This document shows positions 1 to 5,823 of a stretch of 9,560 nt of DNA, piece after piece. A program made the position numbers and the translations under genes. The notes beneath the pieces were generated by a model, which worked only from the letters and a program-made list of their open reading frames with translations, searched no databases and was not told the origin of the DNA. This DNA is from DASUSF01 sp036375275 (GTDB taxonomy: Bacteria; Pseudomonadota; Alphaproteobacteria; Geminicoccales; Geminicoccaceae). Where the stretch lies: positions 1 through 9,560 of the forward strand of contig DASUSF010000352.1 in NCBI GenBank assembly GCA_036375275.1, written 5' to 3'. Each line of letters begins with the position of its first letter. Within the stretch, counting starts at the first letter, position 1.

Positions 1-251
1 GCCGCGTTGCAGATCACCGTCGCGGTCATGAGCAGGGCGCCGTCCTCCTCGTACAGCCGGCTCGACGGCTCGATCTCGGTCATCTCCTCCCGGGTCGGCA
101 CGTTGACCCCGAGCGCGCTCTCGACCGCGCGCTCCTCCTCCGGCGAGGGCGCGCACATGTCCAGCCACACCGCCGCTGCCGGGATCGGCGCGCCGGCCGC
201 CACCTCGGATCTGGTCAGCGCCCCGTCGGCCGGCGTGTAGACCGTGAGCAT
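1..251 (-). CDS. corA: CorA-family magnesium/divalent cation transporter, N-terminal fragment
   Basis: This is the first 83 codons of a gene that continues beyond the left edge. It reads from an ATG at 251-249, with a good Shine-Dalgarno stretch AGAGGGG at 264-258 and 6 nt spacing. The peptide begins MLTVYTPADGALTR and contains WLDMCAPSPEEERAVESALG (residues 29-48), followed by VPTREEMTEIEPSSRLYEED (51-70). This block is characteristic of the cytoplasmic N-terminal domain of proteobacterial CorA proteins. CorA proteins form pentameric inner-membrane channels for Mg2+ and sometimes Co2+ or Ni2+. The two C-terminal helices with the GMN motif that would prove transport function lie outside the window. 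The gene is transcribed away from the ABC operon to its right. Family assignment is strong from the N-terminal block; ion specificity cannot be judged. Confidence 0.9.
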   Translation of the reverse strand, partial: MLTVYTPADGALTRSEVAAGAPIPAAAVWLDMCAPSPEEERAVESALGVNVPTREEMTEIEPSSRLYEEDGALLMTATVICNA

Positions 252-265
252 CGAGCACCCCTCTT

Positions 266-277
266 CGGTTCGAACCG
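266..277. promoter_or_regulatory. 12-bp perfect palindrome upstream of corA, possible operator
   Basis: CGGTTCGAACCG is a perfect palindrome centred about 20 bp upstream of the corA start, just outside its Shine-Dalgarno sequence. The position would suit a repressor site or a 5'-leader hairpin. No regulator can be named, and a 12-bp palindrome can arise by chance, so this is only a candidate. Confidence 0.2.
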
Positions 278-370
278 TGGGCGACGGGCCCGCCGGAGGG
301 TAGCAGACGGCCCCGCCGCCGCGTAGGTCTCCGGGCCAGGCTCCCTGAACCTCCGCTCGACCGGAACCGG

Positions 371-379
371 GGGCCGCGC
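371..379 (+). repeat. 9-bp direct repeat, left copy (candidate target-site duplication)
   Basis: GGGCCGCGC lies 1 nt outside the left inverted repeat (381-528). The identical 9-mer occurs at 2318-2326, 4 nt outside the right inverted repeat. Direct repeats just outside an inverted-repeat pair are what a transposition-type insertion leaves. The unequal offsets (1 versus 4 nt) and the GC-rich composition keep this tentative. Confidence 0.3.
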
Positions 380-380
380 T

Positions 381-528
381 AGAGCAGCATCCGGTCAGAC
401 GCGGTCGCCGTCTGGCGATCGTCGTTCGGATAAGGCTGCTCTCTCCCACTGGAATAGAGCCGTTTCTTTCGATGAGCGCGTTAGAAGCGCTGTCCGAGGT
501 GGTTCCACCCCATCGAAAACGGCTCTAG
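381..528 (-). repeat. Bipartite hairpin repeat, copy 1 (inverted relative to copy 2)
   Basis: The 148-bp unit, read on the minus strand, aligns with 2165-2313 at about 88% identity by manual alignment, with one single-base gap. Most differences lie in predicted loops. It holds two imperfect hairpin modules. Module A (381-442) is bounded by AGAGCAGC and GCTGCTCT. Module B (456-526) is bounded by AGAGCCG and CGGCTCT, with GGTGGTTCCACC (499-510) inside. Its G+C content is visibly lower than that of the flanking genes. It ends 21 bp before the ATPase start, so any promoter for that operon lies in or upstream of it. It resembles REP/BIME-like or MITE-like non-autonomous repeats; the family is not recognised. 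Confidence 0.85.
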
Positions 529-549
529 ATAGCGGGCGGGAGGACCCTG

Positions 550-1323
550 ATGAGCGATCCGTCACGTCCGGACCCGGGCGGCGCGCCGCCGGCGGCGCTG
601 GACATCCGGGATCTGAGCCACAGCTTCGGCCGCCGCGCGGCGCTCGACGGCGTGAGCTTCTCCGTGGCGCCCGGGTCCTTCACCGTGCTGCTCGGCCAGA
701 ACGGCGCCGGCAAGACCACGCTGTTCAACCTGATCACCCGCCTCTACGGCAACCGGAGCGGGTCGATCCGGATCTTCGGGATCGACGTCCGGGCGCAGCC
801 CCGGGCAGCGCTCGAGCGGCTCGGCGTGGTGTTCCAGCCGCGGACCATCGACCTCGACCTCACGGTGATGCGCAACCTGCTCTACCACGGCGGCCTGCAC
901 GGCCTCGACCGGCGCACGACCCGGCAGCGGGCCGAGGAGGCGCTCCGGCGCTTCGAGCTGCACGAGCGGGCTGGCGACGTGGTCCGCACCCTCTCGGGCG
1001 GCCAGGTGCGGCGGGTCGAGATCGCCCGCGCCCTCCTCCACGCGCCCAAGCTGCTGCTCCTCGACGAGCCGACGGTCGGGCTCGACATCGGCTCGCGCGC
1101 CTTCATCCTCGATCACGTCCGCTCGCTCTGCCGCGACGAGGAGATCGGCGTGCTCTGGGCGACCCATCTGATCGACGAGATCCGCCCGGAGGACCAGGTG
1201 GTGGTGCTCCACCAGGGCCGGCTGCTCGCCGCGGGCGACGGGCGCGCGATCTGCGAGCGGGCGGGCGCGCCGGACCTCGGCCGGGCGTTCACCCGGCTGA
1301 CCGAATCCGCGAAGGCGGCATGA
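550..1323 (+). CDS. ABC transporter ATP-binding protein, PQQ-alcohol-dehydrogenase-associated type
   Basis: This 257-residue protein is a complete ABC ATPase. Walker A GQNGAGKT is at residues 49-56, the Q-loop glutamine at 96, the signature LSGGQ at 148-152, Walker B LLLLDEP at 168-174 (catalytic E173), the D-loop GLD at 177-179 and the switch histidine H206. It hydrolyses ATP on the cytoplasmic side to power the permease encoded immediately downstream, whose start overlaps its stop (ATGA at 1320-1323). The start is supported by GGGAGGA at 538-544 with 5 nt spacing. The unusual stretch GVVFQPRTIDLDLTVMRNL and the partner permease point to the ATPase family found beside PQQ-dependent alcohol dehydrogenases (ped/exa-type clusters). 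That subfamily call is from memory of family sequences. No PQQ enzyme is present in the window, so the substrate is unknown. Confidence 0.9.
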   Translation: MSDPSRPDPGGAPPAALDIRDLSHSFGRRAALDGVSFSVAPGSFTVLLGQNGAGKTTLFNLITRLYGNRSGSIRIFGIDVRAQPRAALERLGVVFQPRTIDLDLTVMRNLLYHGGLHGLDRRTTRQRAEEALRRFELHERAGDVVRTLSGGQVRRVEIARALLHAPKLLLLDEPTVGLDIGSRAFILDHVRSLCRDEEIGVLWATHLIDEIRPEDQVVVLHQGRLLAAGDGRAICERAGAPDLGRAFTRLTESAKAA

Positions 1324-2168
1324 GCGGCGTGCGGGCGGTCGAGCGGCCCGGGCCGGCGCGCCTCTCCGGCGGTGCCGCCCACTACCTCCGCGCCGCCGAG
1401 GTGGTGATCGGCCGCGAGATGCTGCGCTTCGTGCACCAGCGCGGCCGCTTCATCGCCGCCCTGGTCCGGCCGCTGGTCTGGCTGTTCATCTTCGCGGCCG
1501 GGTTCCGCTCGGTGCTCGGGGTCTCGATCCAGCCGCCCTACGTCACCTACGTCCTCTACGAGGTCTACATCACCCCCGGCCTCTGCGGGATGATCCTCCT
1601 GTTCGCCGGCATGCAGAGCTCGCTCGCCATGGTCTACGACCGCGAGATGGGCTCGATGCGGGTGCTCCTGGTGGCGCCGCTGCCGCGCTGGTACCTCCTG
1701 GTCACGAAGCTGATCGCCGGCGTCGTCGTCGCCGTGGTCCAGGTCTACGTGTTCCTCGCCATCGCCTGGTTCTGGGGGATCCGGCCGCCGCCCATCGGCT
1801 ATCTCACCGTGCTGCCGGCCCTGATCCTCGCGGGCTTCATGCTCGGCGCCCTCGGCCTGCTGCTCTCCTCGGTGATCAAGCAGCTCGAGAACTTCGCGGG
1901 CGTGATGAACTTCGTCATCTTCCCGATGTTCTTCGCGAGCTCGGCGCTCTACCCGCTCTGGCGGGTGCGCGAGTCCTCGGTCCTGCTCTGGCAGATCTGC
2001 TCCGCCAACCCGTTCACCCATGCGGTCGAGCTGATCCGCTTCGGGCTGTACGGCGAGATCGCGTGGCTGCCGCTCGCGGTGGTGGTCGGCTGCTCGGTCC
2101 TGTTCCTCGGCGTCGCGATCTTCGGCTACGACCCCGGCCGCGGCTTCATGCAGGCGCGGCGCGGCTAG
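1320..2168 (+). CDS. ABC-2 type permease, PedC-like (alcohol ABC transporter family)
   Basis: This is a 282-residue inner-membrane permease with about six hydrophobic segments, near residues 44-62, 84-104, 128-150, 162-184, 192-213 and 248-269. The ABC-2 permease hallmark YDREMGSMRVLLVAPLPRWY lies at 106-125, and NPFTHAVELIRFGLYG at 230-245 is typical of the C-terminal part. The sequence strongly resembles PedC-type permeases of PQQ-dependent alcohol oxidation clusters. Members of the ABC-2 superfamily usually export substrates, but the PedC substrate is not established. It is translationally coupled to the ATPase through ATGA. Length is normal for the family. The TAG stop (2166-2168) is also the beginning of the right inverted repeat (CTAGAGCC), so the repeat appears to supply the stop codon or to have inserted precisely at the gene end. 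Confidence 0.9.
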   Translation: MSGVRAVERPGPARLSGGAAHYLRAAEVVIGREMLRFVHQRGRFIAALVRPLVWLFIFAAGFRSVLGVSIQPPYVTYVLYEVYITPGLCGMILLFAGMQSSLAMVYDREMGSMRVLLVAPLPRWYLLVTKLIAGVVVAVVQVYVFLAIAWFWGIRPPPIGYLTVLPALILAGFMLGALGLLLSSVIKQLENFAGVMNFVIFPMFFASSALYPLWRVRESSVLLWQICSANPFTHAVELIRFGLYGEIAWLPLAVVVGCSVLFLGVAIFGYDPGRGFMQARRG

Positions 2169-2313
2169 AGCCGTTTTCGATGAGGTGGAACCACCTTGGA
2201 CAGCAATTCCATCGCGCTCATCGAAAGCAGACGGCTCTATTCCAATGGGGTGGAGCAGCTTTATCCGGACGGCGATCGCCAGACGGCGATCGCGTCTGAT
2301 CGGATGCTGCTCT
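2165..2313 (+). repeat. Bipartite hairpin repeat, copy 2
   Basis: This 149-bp unit is the inverted partner of 381-528. Module B (2167-2238) pairs AGAGCCG (2167-2173) with CGGCTCT (2232-2238), then TTTCGATG (2175-2182) with CATCGAAA (2219-2226). GGTGGAACCACC (2184-2195) lies in the loop. Module A (2252-2313) pairs GAGCAGC (2253-2259) with GCTGCTC (2306-2312), and ATCCG (2263-2267) with CGGAT (2301-2305). It also holds two direct copies of GACGGCGATCGC (2268-2279 and 2282-2293). The unit starts in the permease stop codon and could fold in the mRNA as a 3' hairpin, but it has no T-run and is not a classical terminator. Confidence 0.85.
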
Positions 2314-2317
2314 GAGC

Positions 2318-2326
2318 GGGCCGCGC
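2318..2326 (+). repeat. 9-bp direct repeat, right copy (candidate target-site duplication)
   Basis: GGGCCGCGC is identical to 371-379 and lies 4 nt beyond the right inverted repeat, immediately before the DMT transporter start at 2330. If it is a true duplication, the sequence between the two copies was inserted into a once short corA/DMT intergenic region. Confidence 0.3.
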
Positions 2327-2329
2327 GCC

Positions 2330-3235
2330 GTGCTCCGAGGTCGCGCGAGCCCCCGTCCCGCCACCGTGGGCGGGCTCCTGATGCTGGTGGTCGCGGGCTG
2401 CAACGCCGTCGACACCGCGCTCACCCGGGTCGTGACCCAGGAACTGCACCCGCTCGAAGTCGCGTTCTTCCGCAACCTGTTCAGCCTGATCCTGATCCTG
2501 CCGTGGCTGCTGCGCGCCGGCCCGGGCGTGCTCAGGACCAATCGTCCGGCCCTGCACGTCGCGCGCGCCGCGCTCAAGCTGGTCGCGATGGTGCTGCTGT
2601 TCTTCGCGATCAGCATCATGCCGCTCGCGGACGTGACCGCGATCGTGTTCACCTCGCCCCTGTTCGTGGTGCTCGGCGCGGCGCTCCTGCTCGGCGAGAC
2701 CCTGAGCCTCAGGCGGCTCGCCGCGGTCGCGCTCGGCTTTGTCGGCATCCTGGTGGTCCTCCGCCCCGGCAGCGCCGTGTTCGATCCGCGGATGATGACC
2801 GCGGTCGGCGCCGCCGTCGGCTTCGCCGGGATCGCGCTGCTGCTGAAGGCGATGAGCGCGCGCGAGCCCGCGCCGACGCTGGTCGGGCTCAACCTCGTGA
2901 TCACGGTCCCGCTCGCGTTCCTGCTCACGCTCCCGGTCTGGACCACGCCGCGCCCCGAGATCCTGTTCTACCTCGGCCTCCAGGGCGGGCTCGGCGCCCT
3001 CGCCCAGGTCGCCGTGACCCGTGCCATGACCAGGGCGGACGCGTCCTTCCTGACCCCGATCGAGTTCGTCCGCCTGCCGCTGGTCGTGCTGCTCGGCTAC
3101 GTCTTCTTCCAGGAGATGCCCGACCTCTGGATGTGGCTCGGCAGCGCGCTGATCTTCGTCGCCCTGGTCTGCCTGCTGCGGTACGGCGGGACCGCGCCCG
3201 TGGCGCCGGTTGCGGTCGCCGGGCGGGGGGGCTAG
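2330..3235 (+). CDS. EamA/DMT-superfamily transporter
   Basis: This 301-residue, ten-helix carrier is built from two EamA repeats. Repeat 1 spans roughly residues 14-146 and ends in the typical block LADVTAIVFTSPLFVVLGAA (99-118), then LLLGETLSLRRLAAVALGFVGILVVLRPG. Repeat 2 spans roughly 157-286 with ASFLTPIEFVRLPLVVLLGY (238-257). DMT carriers export or import small metabolites such as amino acids, nucleosides or vitamins; the substrate cannot be read from sequence. The GTG start at 2330 is chosen because an in-frame stop lies at 2297-2299 and no other ATG, GTG or TTG comes between. The ribosome binding site is weak (GAGCGGG, 2314-2320). An in-frame ATG at 2381 would cut into the first helix and is less likely. 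The gene starts 17 bp after the right repeat, so its expression signals lie in or beside the repeat. The importer operon follows after 87 bp. Confidence 0.88.
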   Translation: MLRGRASPRPATVGGLLMLVVAGCNAVDTALTRVVTQELHPLEVAFFRNLFSLILILPWLLRAGPGVLRTNRPALHVARAALKLVAMVLLFFAISIMPLADVTAIVFTSPLFVVLGAALLLGETLSLRRLAAVALGFVGILVVLRPGSAVFDPRMMTAVGAAVGFAGIALLLKAMSAREPAPTLVGLNLVITVPLAFLLTLPVWTTPRPEILFYLGLQGGLGALAQVAVTRAMTRADASFLTPIEFVRLPLVVLLGYVFFQEMPDLWMWLGSALIFVALVCLLRYGGTAPVAPVAVAGRGG

Positions 3236-3322
3236 CGTTGATCCATCAGGGATCCGCGGGCCGTCGACAGGGAGCCGCTGCCGGCGGCGGCCGGCCGGTC
3301 GTGGAACAGGGGAGGATGGGAG

Positions 3323-4837
3323 ATGAGAAGCTACGCCTCGGCGGCCGCGCTGTCGGTGCTGGCCGCCGCGCTGCTGGCCGCGCCGGCCGGCGCGCAGGAC
3401 CGCGCGGTCACGATCGTCCTGCCGGAGGGGCTCGACATCGTCGACCCCTGCCACGTCAGCCGCTCCAACATCGGCCGCGTGCTCAAGCAGAACGTGGTCG
3501 AGACCCTGACCGAGATCGATCCGGAGGACGGCTCGATCACCCCCCGTCTCGCCACCGGGTGGGAGCAGCTCGACGACGACACCTGGCGCTTCCAGCTGCG
3601 CGAAGGGGTCAAGTTCCACGACGGCGCCGACTTCAACGCCGAGGCGGTCAAGTTCAACATCGAGCGGATGCTCGGCGACGCGATCTATTGCGAGGACAAG
3701 GCGAAGTTCTTCGCCGGCACGGACCTCGAGGTCGAGGTGACGGACGACCACACGATCGACGTCACCGCCACGCCGCCGCAGCCCATCCTGCCGACCCTGT
3801 TCGGCACCATCGCCATCGGCTCGCCCAACCTGCCGACGGATGAGCTGACCCGCGAGCCGGTCGGCACCGGCCCCTACGTGTTCGCCGAGTGGCGCCCGGA
3901 CCGCGACATCGTGCTCGAGCGGTTCGAGGACTACTGGGGCGAGCCGCCGGCGGTCGAGCAGGCGACCTACGTCTGGCGCGAGGAGTCCGCGGTGCGCGCC
4001 GCCATGGTGGCGGCCGGCGAGGCCGACATCTCGCCGACCATCGCGGCCCAGGACGCGACCGACCCGGAGATGGACTTCAGCTACTTCAATTCCGAGACCT
4101 CGCGGCTCCGGATCAGCATGGACGTCCCGCCGCTCGACGACGTCCGGGTCAGGAAGGCGGTCAACCACCTGATCGACCGCGAGGCGATGATCGGCACGAT
4201 TTTTCCGGAAGGCGTGGTGCCGGCGGCCAACCTCGTGGTGCCGAGCATCAACGGCCACAACCCCGACATCGAGCCCTACAGCTATGACCCCGCCAAGGCG
4301 AAGGAGCTGCTCGACGCGGCGCGTGCGGACGGGGTCCCGGTCGACGAGGAGATCCGGCTGATCGGGCGCCTCGAGGTCTACCCGAACGCCACCGAATCGA
4401 TGGAGGCGATCCTCGCCATGCTGCTCGAGGGCGGGATCAACGCCAGCCTCGAGATGGTCGAGGTGGCGCAGTGGACCGACCTCGCGACCAAGCCCTACGC
4501 CGAGGACCGCCCGCCGACCCTGCTCCAGAGCATGCACGACAACAACAACGGCGACGCCGTCTTCACCGTCTACTACAAGTATCATTCCGAAGGCGCCCAG
4601 TCCGATACCGACGATCCCGAGCTCGACCGGAAGATCATCGAGGCCGGCGCCGCGACCGGCGAAGAGCGGACCAAGATGTTCCAGGAGATCTTCAGGATCG
4701 TCCACGACGACGTCGTGCCCCAGGTGTTGCTCTACCACATGGTCGGGTTCAGCCGGGTGCACCCGCGGCTCGACTTCACGCCGACGCTGGCGACCAACAG
4801 CGAGCTGCAGCTGTCGCAGATCTCGTTCAAGGAGTGA
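3323..4837 (+). CDS. Periplasmic substrate-binding protein of peptide-type ABC importer (SBP family 5)
   Basis: This 504-residue secreted protein has a clear Sec signal peptide: positively charged start, alanine/leucine-rich core at residues 5-20, and a likely cleavage after AGA (22-24). The mature part shows the family-5 binding-protein pattern: GWEQLDDDTWRFQLREGVKF (79-98) followed by HDG, PVGTGPY (179-185), and VRKAVNHLIDREAMIG (276-291). It lacks a lipobox cysteine, so it should be a soluble periplasmic protein. It delivers its ligand (dipeptides or oligopeptides, or in some family members opines, nickel, glutathione or sugars) to the permeases downstream; the ligand cannot be assigned. 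Start choice rests on GGGGAGGA at 3309-3316 with 6-7 nt spacing. The 87-bp upstream gap contains a GATCC-atcag-GGATC inverted repeat (3240-3254) but no recognisable promoter. Confidence 0.93.
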   Translation: MRSYASAAALSVLAAALLAAPAGAQDRAVTIVLPEGLDIVDPCHVSRSNIGRVLKQNVVETLTEIDPEDGSITPRLATGWEQLDDDTWRFQLREGVKFHDGADFNAEAVKFNIERMLGDAIYCEDKAKFFAGTDLEVEVTDDHTIDVTATPPQPILPTLFGTIAIGSPNLPTDELTREPVGTGPYVFAEWRPDRDIVLERFEDYWGEPPAVEQATYVWREESAVRAAMVAAGEADISPTIAAQDATDPEMDFSYFNSETSRLRISMDVPPLDDVRVRKAVNHLIDREAMIGTIFPEGVVPAANLVVPSINGHNPDIEPYSYDPAKAKELLDAARADGVPVDEEIRLIGRLEVYPNATESMEAILAMLLEGGINASLEMVEVAQWTDLATKPYAEDRPPTLLQSMHDNNNGDAVFTVYYKYHSEGAQSDTDDPELDRKIIEAGAATGEERTKMFQEIFRIVHDDVVPQVLLYHMVGFSRVHPRLDFTPTLATNSELQLSQISFKE

Positions 4838-4841
4838 GGGG

Positions 4842-4873
4842 CCGGGCGGCGGTGCGCCGGCGCCGCCGCCCGG
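4842..4873 (+). promoter_or_regulatory. Strong intercistronic hairpin between binding-protein and permease genes
   Basis: CCGGGCGGCGG (4842-4852) and CCGCCGCCCGG (4863-4873) form a perfect 11-bp all-G/C stem with a 10-nt loop, starting 4 nt after the binding-protein stop codon. No T-run follows, so it is not a canonical intrinsic terminator. In binding-protein importer operons, hairpins at this position protect the upstream message or partly block read-through. That raises binding protein relative to permeases. The same role is inferred here. Confidence 0.6.
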
Positions 4874-4905
4874 GTCTCCCTGCGGGTCGATGACCGGGTC
4901 GGGCC

Positions 4906-5823
4906 ATGGGCAACTTCATCGGCAAGCGGAGCCTCTCGAGCGCGATCGCCCTCGCCGGCCTCGTGATCCTGGTGTTCTTCCTGGCCCGGCTGACCGGCGA
5001 TCCGACCAACCTCTACCTGCCGCTCGACGCGTCGCTCGAGGCGCGCGCCGACTTCCGTGAGCGGCACGGCTTCGCCGACCCGCTGATCGAGCAGTTCGGC
5101 CGCTTCGTGGTCGACGTCCTGCACCTCGACTTCGGTGAATCGATCCGCAAGGCCCGCCCCGCCCTCGAGGTGGTGCTCGAGGCGTTTCCCTGGACGCTCC
5201 GCCTCGCGGCGCTGACCATGGCGATCGTCCTGGTGCTCGCGATCCTGATCGGCTCGATCGCGGCCTACCGCCCGGGCGGCGTGTTCGACCGCCTGTCCAG
5301 CATCATCTCGCTCGCCGGCGCCAGCGCGCCCGACTTCTGGGTCGCGATCGTCGGCATCCTGGTGCTCTCGGTGTCGCTCGGCTGGCTGCCGACCTCCGGA
5401 GTCGGCACGCCCTGGCACTGGGTCCTCCCGGTCGGGGTCCTGATCATCCGCCCGTTCGGCCTGATCCTCCAGGTCGTGCGCGGCGCGATGATCACCGCGC
5501 TCTCCTCGGCCTACGTCAAGACCGCCCGCGCCAAGGGGGTCAGGCAGCGGGCGATCATCTTCGTCCACGCGCTCAGGAACGCGATGCTGCCGGTGATCAC
5601 GGTCGCGGGCGATCAGGCGGCCGGGATCCTGAACGGCGCCGTGGTGGTCGAGACCATCTTCGGCTTCCCGGGCATCGGCAAGCTGATGATCGACAGCATC
5701 CTGCAGCGCGACTTCGCGGTGATCCAGGCGGCGATCCTGGTGACCGCGATCGCGATCTTCCTGATGAACCTCCTGATCGACATCGCCTACGCCATGCTCG
5801 ACCCCCGGATCAGGCACGGCTGA
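4906..5823 (+). CDS. DppB-like ABC importer permease
   Basis: This 305-residue inner-membrane permease belongs to the binding-protein-dependent transport (BPD) family. It has an N-terminal helix (about residues 10-28), a periplasmic segment (30-95) with the typical HGFADPLIEQFGRFVVDVLH and LDFGESI (54-80), then five further helices. The cytoplasmic coupling EAA-like loop reads YVKTARAKGVRQRAIIFVHA (203-222) before LRNAMLPVIT. VVETIFGFPGIGKLMIDSI (247-265) is typical of DppB/OppB. It should pair with the permease encoded next to form the channel. The start is the ATG at 4906: an in-frame TGA at 4891-4893 rules out anything further upstream. It has no convincing Shine-Dalgarno (only GGGTCGGG), which with the preceding hairpin suggests low expression. 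The length is slightly short but within family range. Confidence 0.93.
   Translation: MGNFIGKRSLSSAIALAGLVILVFFLARLTGDPTNLYLPLDASLEARADFRERHGFADPLIEQFGRFVVDVLHLDFGESIRKARPALEVVLEAFPWTLRLAALTMAIVLVLAILIGSIAAYRPGGVFDRLSSIISLAGASAPDFWVAIVGILVLSVSLGWLPTSGVGTPWHWVLPVGVLIIRPFGLILQVVRGAMITALSSAYVKTARAKGVRQRAIIFVHALRNAMLPVITVAGDQAAGILNGAVVVETIFGFPGIGKLMIDSILQRDFAVIQAAILVTAIAIFLMNLLIDIAYAMLDPRIRHG

Larger units (their letters stand above)
252..380. other. Non-coding region upstream of corA, left of the repeat
   Basis: This is the left part of a 298-bp gene-free stretch (252-549). It must carry the corA leader and probably its promoter on the minus strand. I see no convincing -35/-10 pair, no tRNA and no small ORF with a ribosome binding site. 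It holds a 12-bp palindrome at 266-277 and, at its right end, one copy of a 9-bp direct repeat (371-379). The rest of the gap is the structured repeat at 381-528 plus 21 bp carrying the ribosome binding site of the next gene. Confidence 0.6.
381..2313. mobile_element. Candidate repeat-bounded cassette carrying the ABC operon
   Basis: Two inverted copies of a hairpin repeat (381-528 and 2165-2313) enclose exactly one complete two-gene operon. The left copy ends 21 bp before the first start codon, and the right copy begins within the last stop codon. A 9-bp direct repeat lies just outside. Transposase-less cassettes bounded by repeats and moved in trans are known (mobile insertion cassettes), and this layout fits that pattern. 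There is no transposase or integrase in the window, and the operon has the same composition as its neighbours. Chance flanking by a dispersed intergenic repeat is a serious alternative. Confidence 0.3.

Noticed and set aside
7..240. 77-codon plus-strand open frame at the left edge
   Set aside because: It is the antisense of the CorA N-terminal domain, which has a proper start, ribosome binding site and a recognisable conserved block.
264..280. GGTTCGAACC resembling a tRNA T-arm, suggesting a tRNA gene or attachment site
   Set aside because: The flanks do not pair as a T-stem, and no acceptor, D or anticodon arms can be assembled nearby. It is better described as a simple palindrome.
2268..2293. 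Two copies of GACGGCGATCGC considered as a CRISPR-like or tandem array
   Set aside because: There are only two copies separated by 2 nt, with no spacers. They are an internal part of the hairpin repeat, present in degenerate form in the other copy.
3240..3254. GATCC-atcag-GGATC inverted repeat between the DMT gene and the binding-protein gene
   Set aside because: The 5-bp stem is too short to call a terminator, has no T-run, and is not clearly placed relative to any promoter.
2185..3843. 552-codon plus-strand open frame spanning the repeat, the DMT gene and the start of the binding-protein gene
   Set aside because: It is an out-of-frame shadow with arginine/alanine/glycine-rich low-complexity sequence. 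The overlapping frames encode clear DMT and family-5 binding proteins.
2261..4762. Very long antisense open frame (833 codons) opposite the DMT and binding-protein genes
   Set aside because: The translation is low-complexity, rich in Asp, Arg, His, Glu and Gly, as expected from the complement of high-GC coding DNA. The plus strand here holds two well-recognised genes, and no family motif appears in the antisense product.
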